A DNA stretch of 7,644 nucleotides from Bacteroidota bacterium (GCA_004292985.1 RDXT01000617.1:1-7644); one strand, 5' to 3'. Counted from the first letter of the stretch, positions 1-6,165 are shown. Numbers and translations: made by a program. Notes: generated by a model not told the origin, from the letters alone.

Positions 1-612
1 ATCAGCAAGGTGGCGGTGATTCACCGGGGATTTTCTTCCTACGGCAAGTCGCGCTACCGCAACCCGCCGCAGTGGGAAGTACCGATCGAACTGAAGCGCC
101 GCCACCCGGAGATCCCCATAATTGTGGACCCCAGCCACATCTGCGGCAACCGCGAACTCCTGGCCGCAGTAGCCCAGAAGGGCCTCGACCTCGACTTCAA
201 CGGCATGATGATCGAAGTACACATCACGCCCGACAAAGCGCCGAGCGATGCCAAACAGCAGATTACACCCGACAGGCTCGGAGAACTCCTCAGCGGGCTT
301 GTACGCCGGACCCCCGACAGCACTAACCCCGTATTTATCCACCAGCTTGAGGCGATGCGGGAGGAAATTGACGAAATTGACCACCGGATCATTGATATGC
401 TGGCCGACCGCATGAAACTGGCCGAGAAAATCGGACGCTTCAAAAAAGACAACCAGATCACGATCCTCCAGTATTCGCGCTGGAATGAAATTCTCGAAGA
501 CCGTCTCGCCTATGGTTCGCCCAAAGGCATCAGTGAGGATATTCTGACCGAAATTCTGCAAATGATTCACAAAGAGTCCATCCGTCACCAGACACGGGTG
601 ATGAATGAGTAG
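1..612 (+). CDS. Bifunctional DAHP synthase (class I beta-like) / chorismate mutase, 3' part only
   Basis: The frame is open from base 1, so the gene starts upstream; 203 residues are visible, numbered here from the first codon, ATC. Residues 1 to about 100 are the C-terminal part of a KDPS-like DAHP synthase barrel. They show HRGF (8-11), DPSH (43-46) and MMIEVH (69-74), which contribute to phosphoenolpyruvate, erythrose-4-phosphate and metal binding in the family. Residues 110-200 are an all-helical AroQ-type chorismate mutase domain beginning MREEID. The first domain makes 3-deoxy-arabino-heptulosonate 7-phosphate, the entry step of the shikimate pathway; the second converts chorismate to prephenate. 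This domain order is known from Bacteroidota, for example Prevotella nigrescens, where the mutase domain lets prephenate inhibit the synthase. Comparable feedback here is inferred. The stop TAG lies 2 bp from the stop of the convergent gene, and no terminator is visible between them. Confidence 0.93.
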   Translation: MSKVAVIHRGFSSYGKSRYRNPPQWEVPIELKRRHPEIPIIVDPSHICGNRELLAAVAQKGLDLDFNGMMIEVHITPDKAPSDAKQQITPDRLGELLSGLVRRTPDSTNPVFIHQLEAMREEIDEIDHRIIDMLADRMKLAEKIGRFKKDNQITILQYSRWNEILEDRLAYGSPKGISEDILTEILQMIHKESIRHQTRVMNE

Positions 613-614
613 AT

Positions 615-1382
615 TTATCGGGCTGCCGTAGCGCCGGGCAACTGGATGTTGTATGCGTCAGGGTAGAGACGCTGCATCCGCTTGTCCACATCGCTCACCG
701 TAACCCGCCCATCTTTGTTCTCGTCCAGACCCGCGTTTTGCTCATAGGCAACCGAAGGTTTGGCATAGAGGGTAAAGCAATAGTCCTGGTTCATGGCGCG
801 GGGGAAAAGGATGCCCAGGTAGAGGTCCGTGAGGGTGCTGAAGTTGCCGTAGCGGTCCTTTACCTGCTGAAGGTAGAGGTAAACGTACTCCAGTTGCTGA
901 AGGTGGTTCATCCGGCGGAGGCGCTCCAGCGAGACGTTCATGTCGCTGGCCGTAGCAGGCATAAACTGGATCAGCCCGGTTGCGCCGCTTCCTTTGAGGT
1001 TGATGACAGAGGCATCGAACTTGGACTCCGAGTACATGACCGACATGAGCCATTCGGGGGGCACATCGAGCATCTGGGCAATGTCGCGCACCTTTTTTTC
1101 AAAACTGGTAGCATCCGGCACAAACATACTGGCCTTTTCGATCAGGTAAAGGGATTCCCCGGCGGGAATCTCTTTTTGTTTCCGGCTCCCAAACAGAGAG
1201 AGGTTTGGATTGAGAAACGTGTGCGTGAGAAAGTTCGTTACCAGAATCAAGCCTCCTATCAGCAGGAGAGAGCGCTGGTTGCCGCTGCGGGCGGTCGCCG
1301 GACGAGCCATCGGAGCCGAAGCAGAGGCCCCGGGATAGTTCATAGCCCCGGCAGGAGTGGTGATAGGTCTGAAGTTTCGCAT
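615..1382 (-). CDS. Membrane-anchored lytic transglycosylase (SLT-type) with C-terminal EF-hand-like loop
   Basis: 255 residues. The N-terminal ~37 residues are rich in Ala, Pro and Arg, then a hydrophobic segment (about 38-57) would anchor the protein in the inner membrane with the rest in the periplasm. Residues about 95-215 form a lysozyme-like SLT domain. Glu119 in SESKF is the expected catalytic acid, followed by GATGLIQFMPATA (133-145). The usual later AYNAG-type motif is absent; in its place is TDLYLGILFP (185-194), as I recall from some phage-like transglycosylases. Residues 220-231 fit a 12-residue EF-hand calcium loop, with Asp220, Asn222, Asp224, Gly225 and Asp231. The likely role is cleavage of peptidoglycan glycan strands during wall turnover or assembly of envelope machinery. 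The ATG at 1382 is the only sensible start, and an AT-rich spacer with a dyad lies upstream. The fold assignment is firm; the physiological role is not known. Confidence 0.82.
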   Translation of the reverse strand: MRNFRPITTPAGAMNYPGASASAPMARPATARSGNQRSLLLIGGLILVTNFLTHTFLNPNLSLFGSRKQKEIPAGESLYLIEKASMFVPDATSFEKKVRDIAQMLDVPPEWLMSVMYSESKFDASVINLKGSGATGLIQFMPATASDMNVSLERLRRMNHLQQLEYVYLYLQQVKDRYGNFSTLTDLYLGILFPRAMNQDYCFTLYAKPSVAYEQNAGLDENKDGRVTVSDVDKRMQRLYPDAYNIQLPGATAAR

Positions 1383-1425
1383 AACATTCCGCTTTCAATT
1401 TTTCTTGCTAACATACTTGTCTTTC

Positions 1426-1444
1426 TTAGCATTGTGAATGCTAA
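1426..1444. promoter_or_regulatory. Perfect dyad TTAGCATT-GTG-AATGCTAA, candidate operator
   Basis: An 8-bp perfect inverted repeat with a 3-bp centre lies 44 bp upstream of the transglycosylase start. The hexamer TTAGCA (or its complement TGCTAA) occurs at each arm and again at 1406-1411 and 1490-1495, giving four copies in 90 bp. There is no T-tract beside it, so it does not look like a terminator. A symmetric site of this size suits a dimeric helix-turn-helix regulator. Binding and the regulator's identity are inference. Confidence 0.45.
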
Positions 1445-1514
1445 TATAATAGACATTTAACTTTAAAAGCAAACGAAAGGTTATATTATTGCTAATTTTT
1501 TTATCTTTTTTAGT

Positions 1515-1563
1515 AAAAAAAGAGCAGAAAAAAAGGCCCAGCAAAATGAGCCTCTTTTTCTGC
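1515..1563 (-). terminator. Rho-independent terminator of the thiolase gene
   Basis: On the minus strand, 28 bp past the thiolase stop, a 14-bp stem with one mismatch (1550-1563 against 1524-1537) closes a 12-nt loop. It is followed by a run of seven T (1521 down to 1515). The inner GGC/GCC pairs supply the strong part of the stem and A/T-rich arms flank them. Confidence 0.8.
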
Positions 1564-1590
1564 GTATTTCAGCGTAAAAAAAACGGTGTT

Positions 1591-2769
1591 TTATACCTTG
1601 CGGATCAGCAGAGCCGAAGCGCCGCCACCGCCATTGCAAATGGCTGCCAGACCGATTTCACCGCCTTCCTGGTGCAGCACGCCATTGAGGGTCGTCACGA
1701 TCCGCGCACCGGAAGCCCCCAGCGGGTGGCCCAGCGAAACTGCGCCGCCGTGTACATTTACCTTCTCCGGATCGAGGCCCAGTTCCTGGTAAAAAGCCAT
1801 CGTAACAACGGCAAAAGCCTCATTCACTTCAAAAAAGTCCACATCCGAAAAGCTGAGTCCGGCACGTTTCAGGGCCAGAGGGGCAGCCAGTGTCGGAGCG
1901 GTAGTAAACCATTCCGGCTCCTGGGCTGCATCGGCAAAAGCCAGAATCTGCGCCACGGGCTTGAGGCCCAGCGCCTCCACCACTTCGCGGCTGGCCAGCA
2001 CCAGCGCAGCGGCACCGTCATTGATGGTCGAGGCATTGCCGGCAGTTACGGTACCATCAGGGGTAAAGGCCGGGCGAAGGGTGCGCAGTTTGCCGAAATC
2101 CACACGGCGGAACTCTTCGTCCTCACTCACAATCAGTGGATTCCCTTTTTTCTGGGGCACTTCCACCGGCACAATTTCGTCTTTAAATTTTCCGCCTTCG
2201 CTGGCCTGGGCTGCAAGGGTGTAGGAGCGGATGGCAAAATCGTCCTGCGCCTCGCGGCTGAAGCCATATTTTGCGGCAGTGCGGTCGGCACACACGCCCA
2301 TCGCGATCTGGTTATATACATCGGTCAGGCCGTCTTTGGCGAGACCGTCTATGAGTTCGTTGTTTCCGTAGCCGTATCCATAGCGCGCGCCCGCGAGGTA
2401 GTAGGGAATGTTGGACATGTTTTCCATGCCGCCCGCGACCACGACTTCATTATGCCCCAGCATAATGCTCTGGGCTGCCAGCATGATGGCCTTGGTGCCC
2501 GAAGCGCAAACCTTGTTCACAGTGGTACAAGGCACATTGTATCCCAGCCCGGCGTAGATTGCAGCCTGCCGCGCGGGGGCCTGACCGAGGTTGGCCGAGC
2601 ATACATTGCCCATAAATACCTCATTTACCTGCTCAGGGCTGATACCCGCTCTGGCAATAGCGCCTTTGATGGCTGCAGCACCCAGTTGCGTGGCGGGGAT
2701 TCCTTTAAATGCGCCTCCAAAACTCCCGATAGGAGTCCGCACAGCGCTGACGATAAATACTTCCTTCAT
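1591..2769 (-). CDS. Acetyl-CoA C-acyltransferase (thiolase)
   Basis: 392 residues, the normal full length for a type II thiolase, starting at ATG with MKEVFIVSAVRTPIG. The catalytic set is complete: nucleophile Cys88 in NKVCASGTKA, NEAF at 316-319, His348 in the SLGHPLGASG segment and Cys378 in CNGGGG. GGMENMS (113-119) matches the short biosynthetic/acetoacetyl-CoA thiolase group. The reaction is reversible: two acetyl-CoA condense to acetoacetyl-CoA and CoA, or a 3-ketoacyl-CoA is cleaved. The role could be fatty acid or amino acid breakdown or supply of acetoacetyl-CoA. No beta-oxidation partner such as a hydroxyacyl-CoA dehydrogenase is adjacent, so the direction cannot be decided from context. 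The gene appears monocistronic, with its own promoter (2800-2831) and terminator (1515-1563). The family is certain; chain-length specificity is not. Confidence 0.95.
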   Translation of the reverse strand: MKEVFIVSAVRTPIGSFGGAFKGIPATQLGAAAIKGAIARAGISPEQVNEVFMGNVCSANLGQAPARQAAIYAGLGYNVPCTTVNKVCASGTKAIMLAAQSIMLGHNEVVVAGGMENMSNIPYYLAGARYGYGYGNNELIDGLAKDGLTDVYNQIAMGVCADRTAAKYGFSREAQDDFAIRSYTLAAQASEGGKFKDEIVPVEVPQKKGNPLIVSEDEEFRRVDFGKLRTLRPAFTPDGTVTAGNASTINDGAAALVLASREVVEALGLKPVAQILAFADAAQEPEWFTTAPTLAAPLALKRAGLSFSDVDFFEVNEAFAVVTMAFYQELGLDPEKVNVHGGAVSLGHPLGASGARIVTTLNGVLHQEGGEIGLAAICNGGGGASALLIRKV

Positions 2770-2799
2770 TGCGATTCGGGGTTAAGGGTCAAAACAGAT

Positions 2800-2831
2800 C
2801 AAAGGTACGTCTGCAGGATACATCTGGGCAA
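2800..2831 (-). promoter_or_regulatory. Bacteroidete-type promoter of the thiolase gene
   Basis: On the minus strand TACCTTTG (2807-2800) fits the -7 consensus TAnnTTTG. A TTG (2831-2829) lies 21 nt upstream, where the -33 element is expected. The predicted start of transcription near 2793 gives a leader of about 24 nt before the thiolase ATG. Recognition by the primary sigma factor of Bacteroidota is inferred from the motif. Confidence 0.6.
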
Positions 2832-2890
2832 TGCCTGTGGTTCAGATATTTTACCATCGCTGCAAATTATCACACCAAAGCCGAAAAGCT

Positions 2891-2909
2891 ATGCAGGAAA
2901 AACCTGTAT
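2891..2909. other. Small inverted repeat just upstream of the lipoprotein promoter
   Basis: ATGCAGG and CCTGTAT are complementary (allowing one G-T pair) around a five-A centre. The repeat ends 3 bp before the -33 element of the lipoprotein promoter. The position suits a regulator binding site, but nothing else supports this. Confidence 0.25.
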
Positions 2910-2912
2910 CGC

Positions 2913-2944
2913 TTTGGGAGAAAGCCAAAGCCTTCCTACTTTTG
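2913..2944 (+). promoter_or_regulatory. Bacteroidete-type promoter of the lipoprotein gene
   Basis: TTTG (2913-2916), a 20-nt spacer and TACTTTTG (2937-2944) match the TTTG / TAnnTTTG consensus at its known spacing. Transcription would start near 2951. That supports the GTG start at 2989 (leader about 38 nt) over the TTG at 2962, which would leave only about 11 nt. Confidence 0.7.
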
Positions 2945-2988
2945 CGGCTGAATTGTAAAATTTGTCACATTCTAATTTCTGTTCCCAC

Positions 2989-3555
2989 GTGAAGCAATCT
3001 ATTTTCCTGAGCCTGCTCTTCGTCATCCTGCTCTTCTCCGCCTGTGGTCCCGACACCACTCAACTCAAGGCTGACGTAGATGCCCTCCAAAAACAATGGA
3101 CAGATGCCACTACAAATGTCGAAAACTGGGCGGAAGCCCTTACAAATATACAGGCAGATCTCAACGCCTCGCTCGATACTACCCTGCTCAGCCCTGAAGC
3201 CAAGGCTAAACTCGCTCCTGCCCAACTGAGCACCTTAGACTCTCTCGAAGCGCTCATTATCAGTGAAGCAGGCGCATTGGATGGCATTCAGCAAAAAACA
3301 TCCGCTTATTCTGCCGACTGGGGCAAGTACAGCCAGGAACTGGCAGATGTGAAAGAGCAGCTCACTTCCGGCAAAGTGGATGTAGCTAAAGCTACCCAGG
3401 AAGTAATGAAACTCAAAAAACAAGCCGAAGAATCCAATACCACCCTCAGCGGATGGCAGGAATCCCTGGAACTCGTGGAAAAAAATGCAGGTGCAGCCCT
3501 GGCCGCATACAGCAGCTACAAAACCAGCCTCAGCGCTGCCGGAAAGAAAAAGTAA
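2989..3555 (+). CDS. Small coiled-coil lipoprotein of unknown function
   Basis: From GTG 2989 the product is 188 residues. It begins with Lys-Gln and a hydrophobic stretch (5-17) ending in a lipobox LFSAC, giving a mature lipoprotein with Cys19 at its N-terminus. The frame extends upstream to a TTG at 2962, but that start would add nine polar residues before the signal peptide and sits too close to the predicted transcription start. The mature part (about 170 residues) is rich in Ala, Lys, Glu, Gln, Ser and Thr, has no cysteine after the lipidated one, and looks almost wholly helical, probably coiled coil. It should be anchored in the outer or inner membrane facing the periplasm or cell surface. 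I recognise no domain or catalytic motif. It has its own promoter and a strong terminator, so it is probably a monocistronic structural or accessory envelope protein. Confidence 0.85.
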   Translation: MKQSIFLSLLFVILLFSACGPDTTQLKADVDALQKQWTDATTNVENWAEALTNIQADLNASLDTTLLSPEAKAKLAPAQLSTLDSLEALIISEAGALDGIQQKTSAYSADWGKYSQELADVKEQLTSGKVDVAKATQEVMKLKKQAEESNTTLSGWQESLELVEKNAGAALAAYSSYKTSLSAAGKKK

Positions 3556-3575
3556 CACACGTATCTTTCCATACG

Positions 3576-3608
3576 AAAAAGCCGCCCTCTACAGAGAGCG
3601 GCTTTTTT
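3576..3608. terminator. Bidirectional terminator between the lipoprotein gene and msrA
   Basis: AAAAA (3576-3580) precedes a GC-rich stem (GCCGC 3581-3585 with GCGGC 3598-3602, extended inward by CTCT/AGAG with one mismatch), and TTTTTT (3603-3608) follows. The A-stem-T arrangement reads as a terminator in both directions. It lies 20 bp after the lipoprotein stop and 17 bp after the msrA stop. Confidence 0.88.
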
Positions 3609-3625
3609 ATATAATTGCCTGATAA

Positions 3626-4186
3626 TCAAACAGAAGCGCCTTCTTTCAGACGGTCTTTGAAGACTTTTTTGAACTTATCGAGCTTGGGTTGCACCACATA
3701 CACGCAGTAGGGGTAGCCCGTATTTTCATTGTAAAAGTTCTGATGGTCGGCCTCCGCAGCGTAAAACACCGAGTAGGGGCTGATCTCCGTTACGATGGGG
3801 CTGGCAAAAATCCCCGAAGCATCGAGTTCGTTTTTGTAGGTCTCCGCCAGTTCGCGCTGTTCTTCGTTGTGATAAAACACCACGGAGCGGTATTGCGTGC
3901 CCACATCATTGCCCTGGCGGTTGAGGGTCGTCGGGTCGTGGGTTTTCCAGAACACTTCCAGCAGTTCGTCAAACGTAATCAGCGCCGGATCGTAGTTAAT
4001 CTGGATCACCTCCGCGTGGCCCGTATAGCCGGAGCAGACCTCTTTATAGGTCGGATTTTTCACTTTGCCGCCTGAGTAGCCGGAAACAACTTTTTCCACG
4101 CCCCGGAGCCGCTGAAAAACAGCCTCCGTGCACCAGAAGCATCCCGTGCCAAATGTAGCCAGTTGCAGAGAAGTATGGGATTCCAT
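3626..4186 (-). CDS. msrA: Peptide-methionine (S)-S-oxide reductase MsrA
   Basis: 186 residues, a full-length single-domain MsrA with no MsrB fusion. The signature GCFWC has the nucleophile Cys16, Phe17 and Trp18. GHAE (56-59) supplies the active-site glutamate, and NDVGTQYRS (93-101) is the usual substrate-pocket motif. Cys19, Cys51 and Cys161 are candidates for the resolving thiols that regenerate Cys16 with thioredoxin. The enzyme reduces the S-epimer of methionine sulfoxide in proteins and free methionine, repairing oxidative damage. No signal peptide is present, so it should be cytoplasmic. It is a single gene, convergent with the lipoprotein (shared terminator) and divergent from the dehydratase-like gene. 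msrB is not in this window. No convincing promoter was found in the 131-bp upstream spacer, and no oxidative-stress operator was recognised. Confidence 0.95.
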   Translation of the reverse strand: MESHTSLQLATFGTGCFWCTEAVFQRLRGVEKVVSGYSGGKVKNPTYKEVCSGYTGHAEVIQINYDPALITFDELLEVFWKTHDPTTLNRQGNDVGTQYRSVVFYHNEEQRELAETYKNELDASGIFASPIVTEISPYSVFYAAEADHQNFYNENTGYPYCVYVVQPKLDKFKKVFKDRLKEGASV

Positions 4187-4317
4187 ATAAATAAGATTGT
4201 AGTGTCATTAACGGGTAAACGGGGCGCATGTTTGCAAAATAATCCATAAGGTCGCCTGCACGACATCCGGGCCTGTATGTGACCAAAATAATGCTTTTCT
4301 TACAGAAAAAATGACCC

Positions 4318-5289
4318 ATGTCTGTCAGGCCTCCCCTTCTCTCCGAAATTGAAACAGCCGCTGCGACCCTCGCGCCCTATATCCGCCATACGCCCCTGCT
4401 CAGTTGGGTCGGCGGCGAAAAAGAGCGCCTCACAGAGGCACAAGAGGTAACACTCAAGCTGGAGCTGTTTCAACTCAGTGGCAGTTTTAAGCTGCGGGGA
4501 GCTTTGCTGAATGTGCTGGCTCTCGATGAGGCCGCCCGCACACGCGGGGTAACGGCAGTAAGCGCCGGAAATCACGCCATCGCCCTGTCGATGGCCGCCA
4601 AAATCCTGAACAGCCATGCCAAGGTGGTGATGCCCCGCAGTGCCAATCCCTACCGGGTGGAGACCTGCCGCAAGCTGGGCGCAGAGGTCCTGCTGGTCAA
4701 TGATGTCAAGGAGGCCTTCGAGCGTGTGGAGCAGATCCGCACGGAGGAAGGGCGCAGCTTTGTGCATCCCTTTGAGGGGGAAACCACAGCACTGGGTACT
4801 GCAACTGTCGGCTATGAATTTGTAAAGCAATCACCTGATACAGAGGTATTTATTATTCCGATCGGGGGAGGTGGACTGGCAGCGGGTATGGCGGCAGCAA
4901 TCCGGCAGTTGCGGCCTGAGGCGCGGATTTTCGGGGTGGAGCCTTTTGGGGCGGACAGTATGTGGCGGAGCTTTCAATCGGGTAAGCCGGAGTCTATCGA
5001 AAAGGTGCAGACCATCGCCGACAGCCTGGGTGCGCCTTTTGCGATGCCTTATAGCTTTGGCCTTTGTCAGATGTATCTCGAATCGGTGGTGCGTGTCGAA
5101 GATGAGGAAATCCGGCGGGCGATGCGGCTGCTGTTTACCGAGTTTAAGCTGGCGGCGGAACCTGCCTGTGCGGCATCTCTGGCGGCTTTGCTGGGGCCAC
5201 TGCGGCAGGAACTGGCCGGGAAAAAGGTGGGGCTGATTGCCTGCGGCAGCAATATAGATGTGGAAACATTCAGCACGTTTTTGCTGTAG
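4318..5289 (+). CDS. PLP-dependent threonine/serine dehydratase-like enzyme
   Basis: 323 residues of fold-type II PLP enzyme. Lys58 in SGSFKLRGA should form the Schiff base. SAGNHA (82-87) is the substrate carboxylate loop, GGGGLAAG (183-190) binds the PLP phosphate, and Ser311 in CGSN would contact the pyridine nitrogen. The protein ends soon after this motif, so there is no C-terminal ACT regulatory domain. That fits the short, catabolic-type threonine ammonia-lyases and serine racemase/dehydratase group rather than the long, isoleucine-inhibited IlvA. The likely reaction is deamination of threonine to 2-oxobutanoate or of serine to pyruvate; racemase or another beta-elimination activity cannot be excluded. 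ATG 4318 is chosen because the family's usual N-terminal helix and the RHTPLL motif (23-28) follow at normal spacing. An ATG at 4311 is out of frame. No ilv genes adjoin it. Confidence 0.82.
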   Translation: MSVRPPLLSEIETAAATLAPYIRHTPLLSWVGGEKERLTEAQEVTLKLELFQLSGSFKLRGALLNVLALDEAARTRGVTAVSAGNHAIALSMAAKILNSHAKVVMPRSANPYRVETCRKLGAEVLLVNDVKEAFERVEQIRTEEGRSFVHPFEGETTALGTATVGYEFVKQSPDTEVFIIPIGGGGLAAGMAAAIRQLRPEARIFGVEPFGADSMWRSFQSGKPESIEKVQTIADSLGAPFAMPYSFGLCQMYLESVVRVEDEEIRRAMRLLFTEFKLAAEPACAASLAALLGPLRQELAGKKVGLIACGSNIDVETFSTFLL

Positions 5290-5301
5290 CGTATAAGCTA
5301 C
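5286..5301. other. Short hairpin spanning both stop codons of a convergent pair
   Basis: GTAGC (5286-5290) and GCTAC (5297-5301) pair around a 6-nt loop. The TAG of the dehydratase-like gene (5287-5289) and the TAG of the GT2 gene on the other strand (5300-5298) sit in opposite arms. The stem is short and lacks a T-tract, so it is at most a weak terminator. Confidence 0.3.
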
Positions 5302-6029
5302 TCCCACTTTCGAAACCAGGAATCCATCCGCATCTGGATCACGCCAAAGACGGCTTCCCGGAAGATCTTTCGCGACATTTTGGACTCACCCAGGGTGCGG
5401 TCCCGGAAAATAATGGGCACTTCCTTGATTTTGAGGCCGTATTTCCAGGCGCGGAATTTCATTTCGATCTGAAAGGCGTAGCCCACAAACTTCATCGGCC
5501 GCTGAAGGATTTTCTCCAGCCCCGCCCGGCGATAGCATTTAAAGCCCGCCGTGGTGTCCCGGATCTCCATGCCCGTGATAAAACGCACATAGGCGCTGGC
5601 GTAGTAACTCATCAGCACGCGCCCCATCGGCCAGTTGACCACATTTACCCCGTTGATGTAGCGGGAACCAATGGCCACGTCATTGCCCTCTTCCTGGCAG
5701 GCCCGCAGCAGGGAGGGCAGGGATTTGGGGTTGTGGCTGAAATCGGCGTCCATCTCAAAAATATAGTCATACTGCCGCGCAATGGCCCATTCGAAGCCAA
5801 ATACATAGGCCGTACCGAGACCCTGTTTGCCGGCCCGCTCTTCCATAAACAGACGACCGGGATACTCGCCCATCAAGGTGCGTACCACTTCGGCAGTACC
5901 ATCCGGAGAGTTGTCCTCCACAATGAGAAGGTGCGAATCGGGCAGCACAGCCATGACTTTACGAATCATGGGCCCTATATTCTCGCGCTCATTATACGTC
6001 GGTATGATGACTATTTTTTTTTCAGGCAT
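5298..6029 (-). CDS. GT2 glycosyltransferase, polyprenol-phosphate mannose synthase-like (DPM1-type)
   Basis: 243 residues of GT-A fold. PTYNERENI (10-18) and EDNSPDGT (38-45) form the nucleotide-sugar site, and DADFSH (94-99) contains the metal-binding Asp-Ala-Asp. GSRY (121-124), QIEM (187-190) and RTLGESKM (211-218) follow as in dolichol-phosphate mannose synthases. There is no C-terminal membrane domain, so this is the soluble or peripheral DPM1-like form; the basic C-terminus may touch the membrane. It probably transfers mannose or another hexose from a nucleotide sugar to a polyprenyl phosphate at the cytoplasmic face, giving a lipid-linked sugar for glycosylation of envelope proteins or lipids. 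Donor identity cannot be read from the sequence, and no glycan cluster surrounds it. Start at ATG 6029; the stop is 8 bp from the convergent gene. Confidence 0.9.
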   Translation of the reverse strand: MPEKKIVIIPTYNERENIGPMIRKVMAVLPDSHLLIVEDNSPDGTAEVVRTLMGEYPGRLFMEERAGKQGLGTAYVFGFEWAIARQYDYIFEMDADFSHNPKSLPSLLRACQEEGNDVAIGSRYINGVNVVNWPMGRVLMSYYASAYVRFITGMEIRDTTAGFKCYRRAGLEKILQRPMKFVGYAFQIEMKFRAWKYGLKIKEVPIIFRDRTLGESKMSRKIFREAVFGVIQMRMDSWFRKWE

Positions 6030-6053
6030 GTATCACCAGCAAAATCAATCCTA

Positions 6054-6084
6054 CAAAGTAAGCTATTCCCGTCGCAACATCAAA
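6054..6084 (-). promoter_or_regulatory. Probable promoter of the GT2 gene
   Basis: On the minus strand TTTG (6084-6081) is followed after 19 nt by TTACTTTG (6061-6054), one change from TAnnTTTG. Transcription would begin near 6047, leaving a leader of about 18 nt before the ATG at 6029. The imperfect -7 box lowers confidence. Confidence 0.45.
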
Positions 6085-6128
6085 ATTCGCTTAATTACAC
6101 AAACCGACACATATTCTATACCAGAAAT

Positions 6129-6165
6129 AAAAAATCAGGGCGGCGCCTTTTGATGACGCCGCCCT
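6129..6165 (-). terminator. Second minus-strand terminator in the spacer before the GT2 gene
   Basis: AGGGCGGCG (6137-6145) and CGCCGCCCT (6157-6165) form a perfect 9-bp GC-rich stem with an 11-nt loop. Read on the minus strand it is followed, after two bases, by six T (6134 down to 6129). It lies between the desaturase and GT2 genes and would stop readthrough before the GT2 promoter. No gene was found directly upstream of it. Confidence 0.65.

Noticed and set aside
738..1460. 240-codon plus-strand open frame opposite the lytic transglycosylase
   Set aside because: It is a shadow of the real gene with no recognisable motif, and it extends through the AT-rich regulatory spacer.
1489..2958. 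Long plus-strand open frame (489 codons) opposite the thiolase
   Set aside because: It is antisense to a complete, motif-perfect thiolase. It runs through a terminator and two promoters, and its translation shows no domain.
2962..2988. TTG start for the lipoprotein, adding nine residues
   Set aside because: The GTG at 2989 gives a standard lipoprotein signal peptide and a reasonable leader from the promoter. The TTG would be about 11 nt from the predicted transcript start.
4235..4292. Two CAAAATAAT copies (4235-4243, 4284-4292) as minus-strand -7 boxes for msrA
   Set aside because: They read TA-n-TTTG instead of TAnnTTTG and neither has a TTG or TTTG about 20 nt upstream. Short AT-rich repeats are expected by chance here.
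4300..5307. Minus-strand open frames opposite the dehydratase-like gene
   Set aside because: They lack protein features, while the plus strand encodes a complete PLP enzyme.
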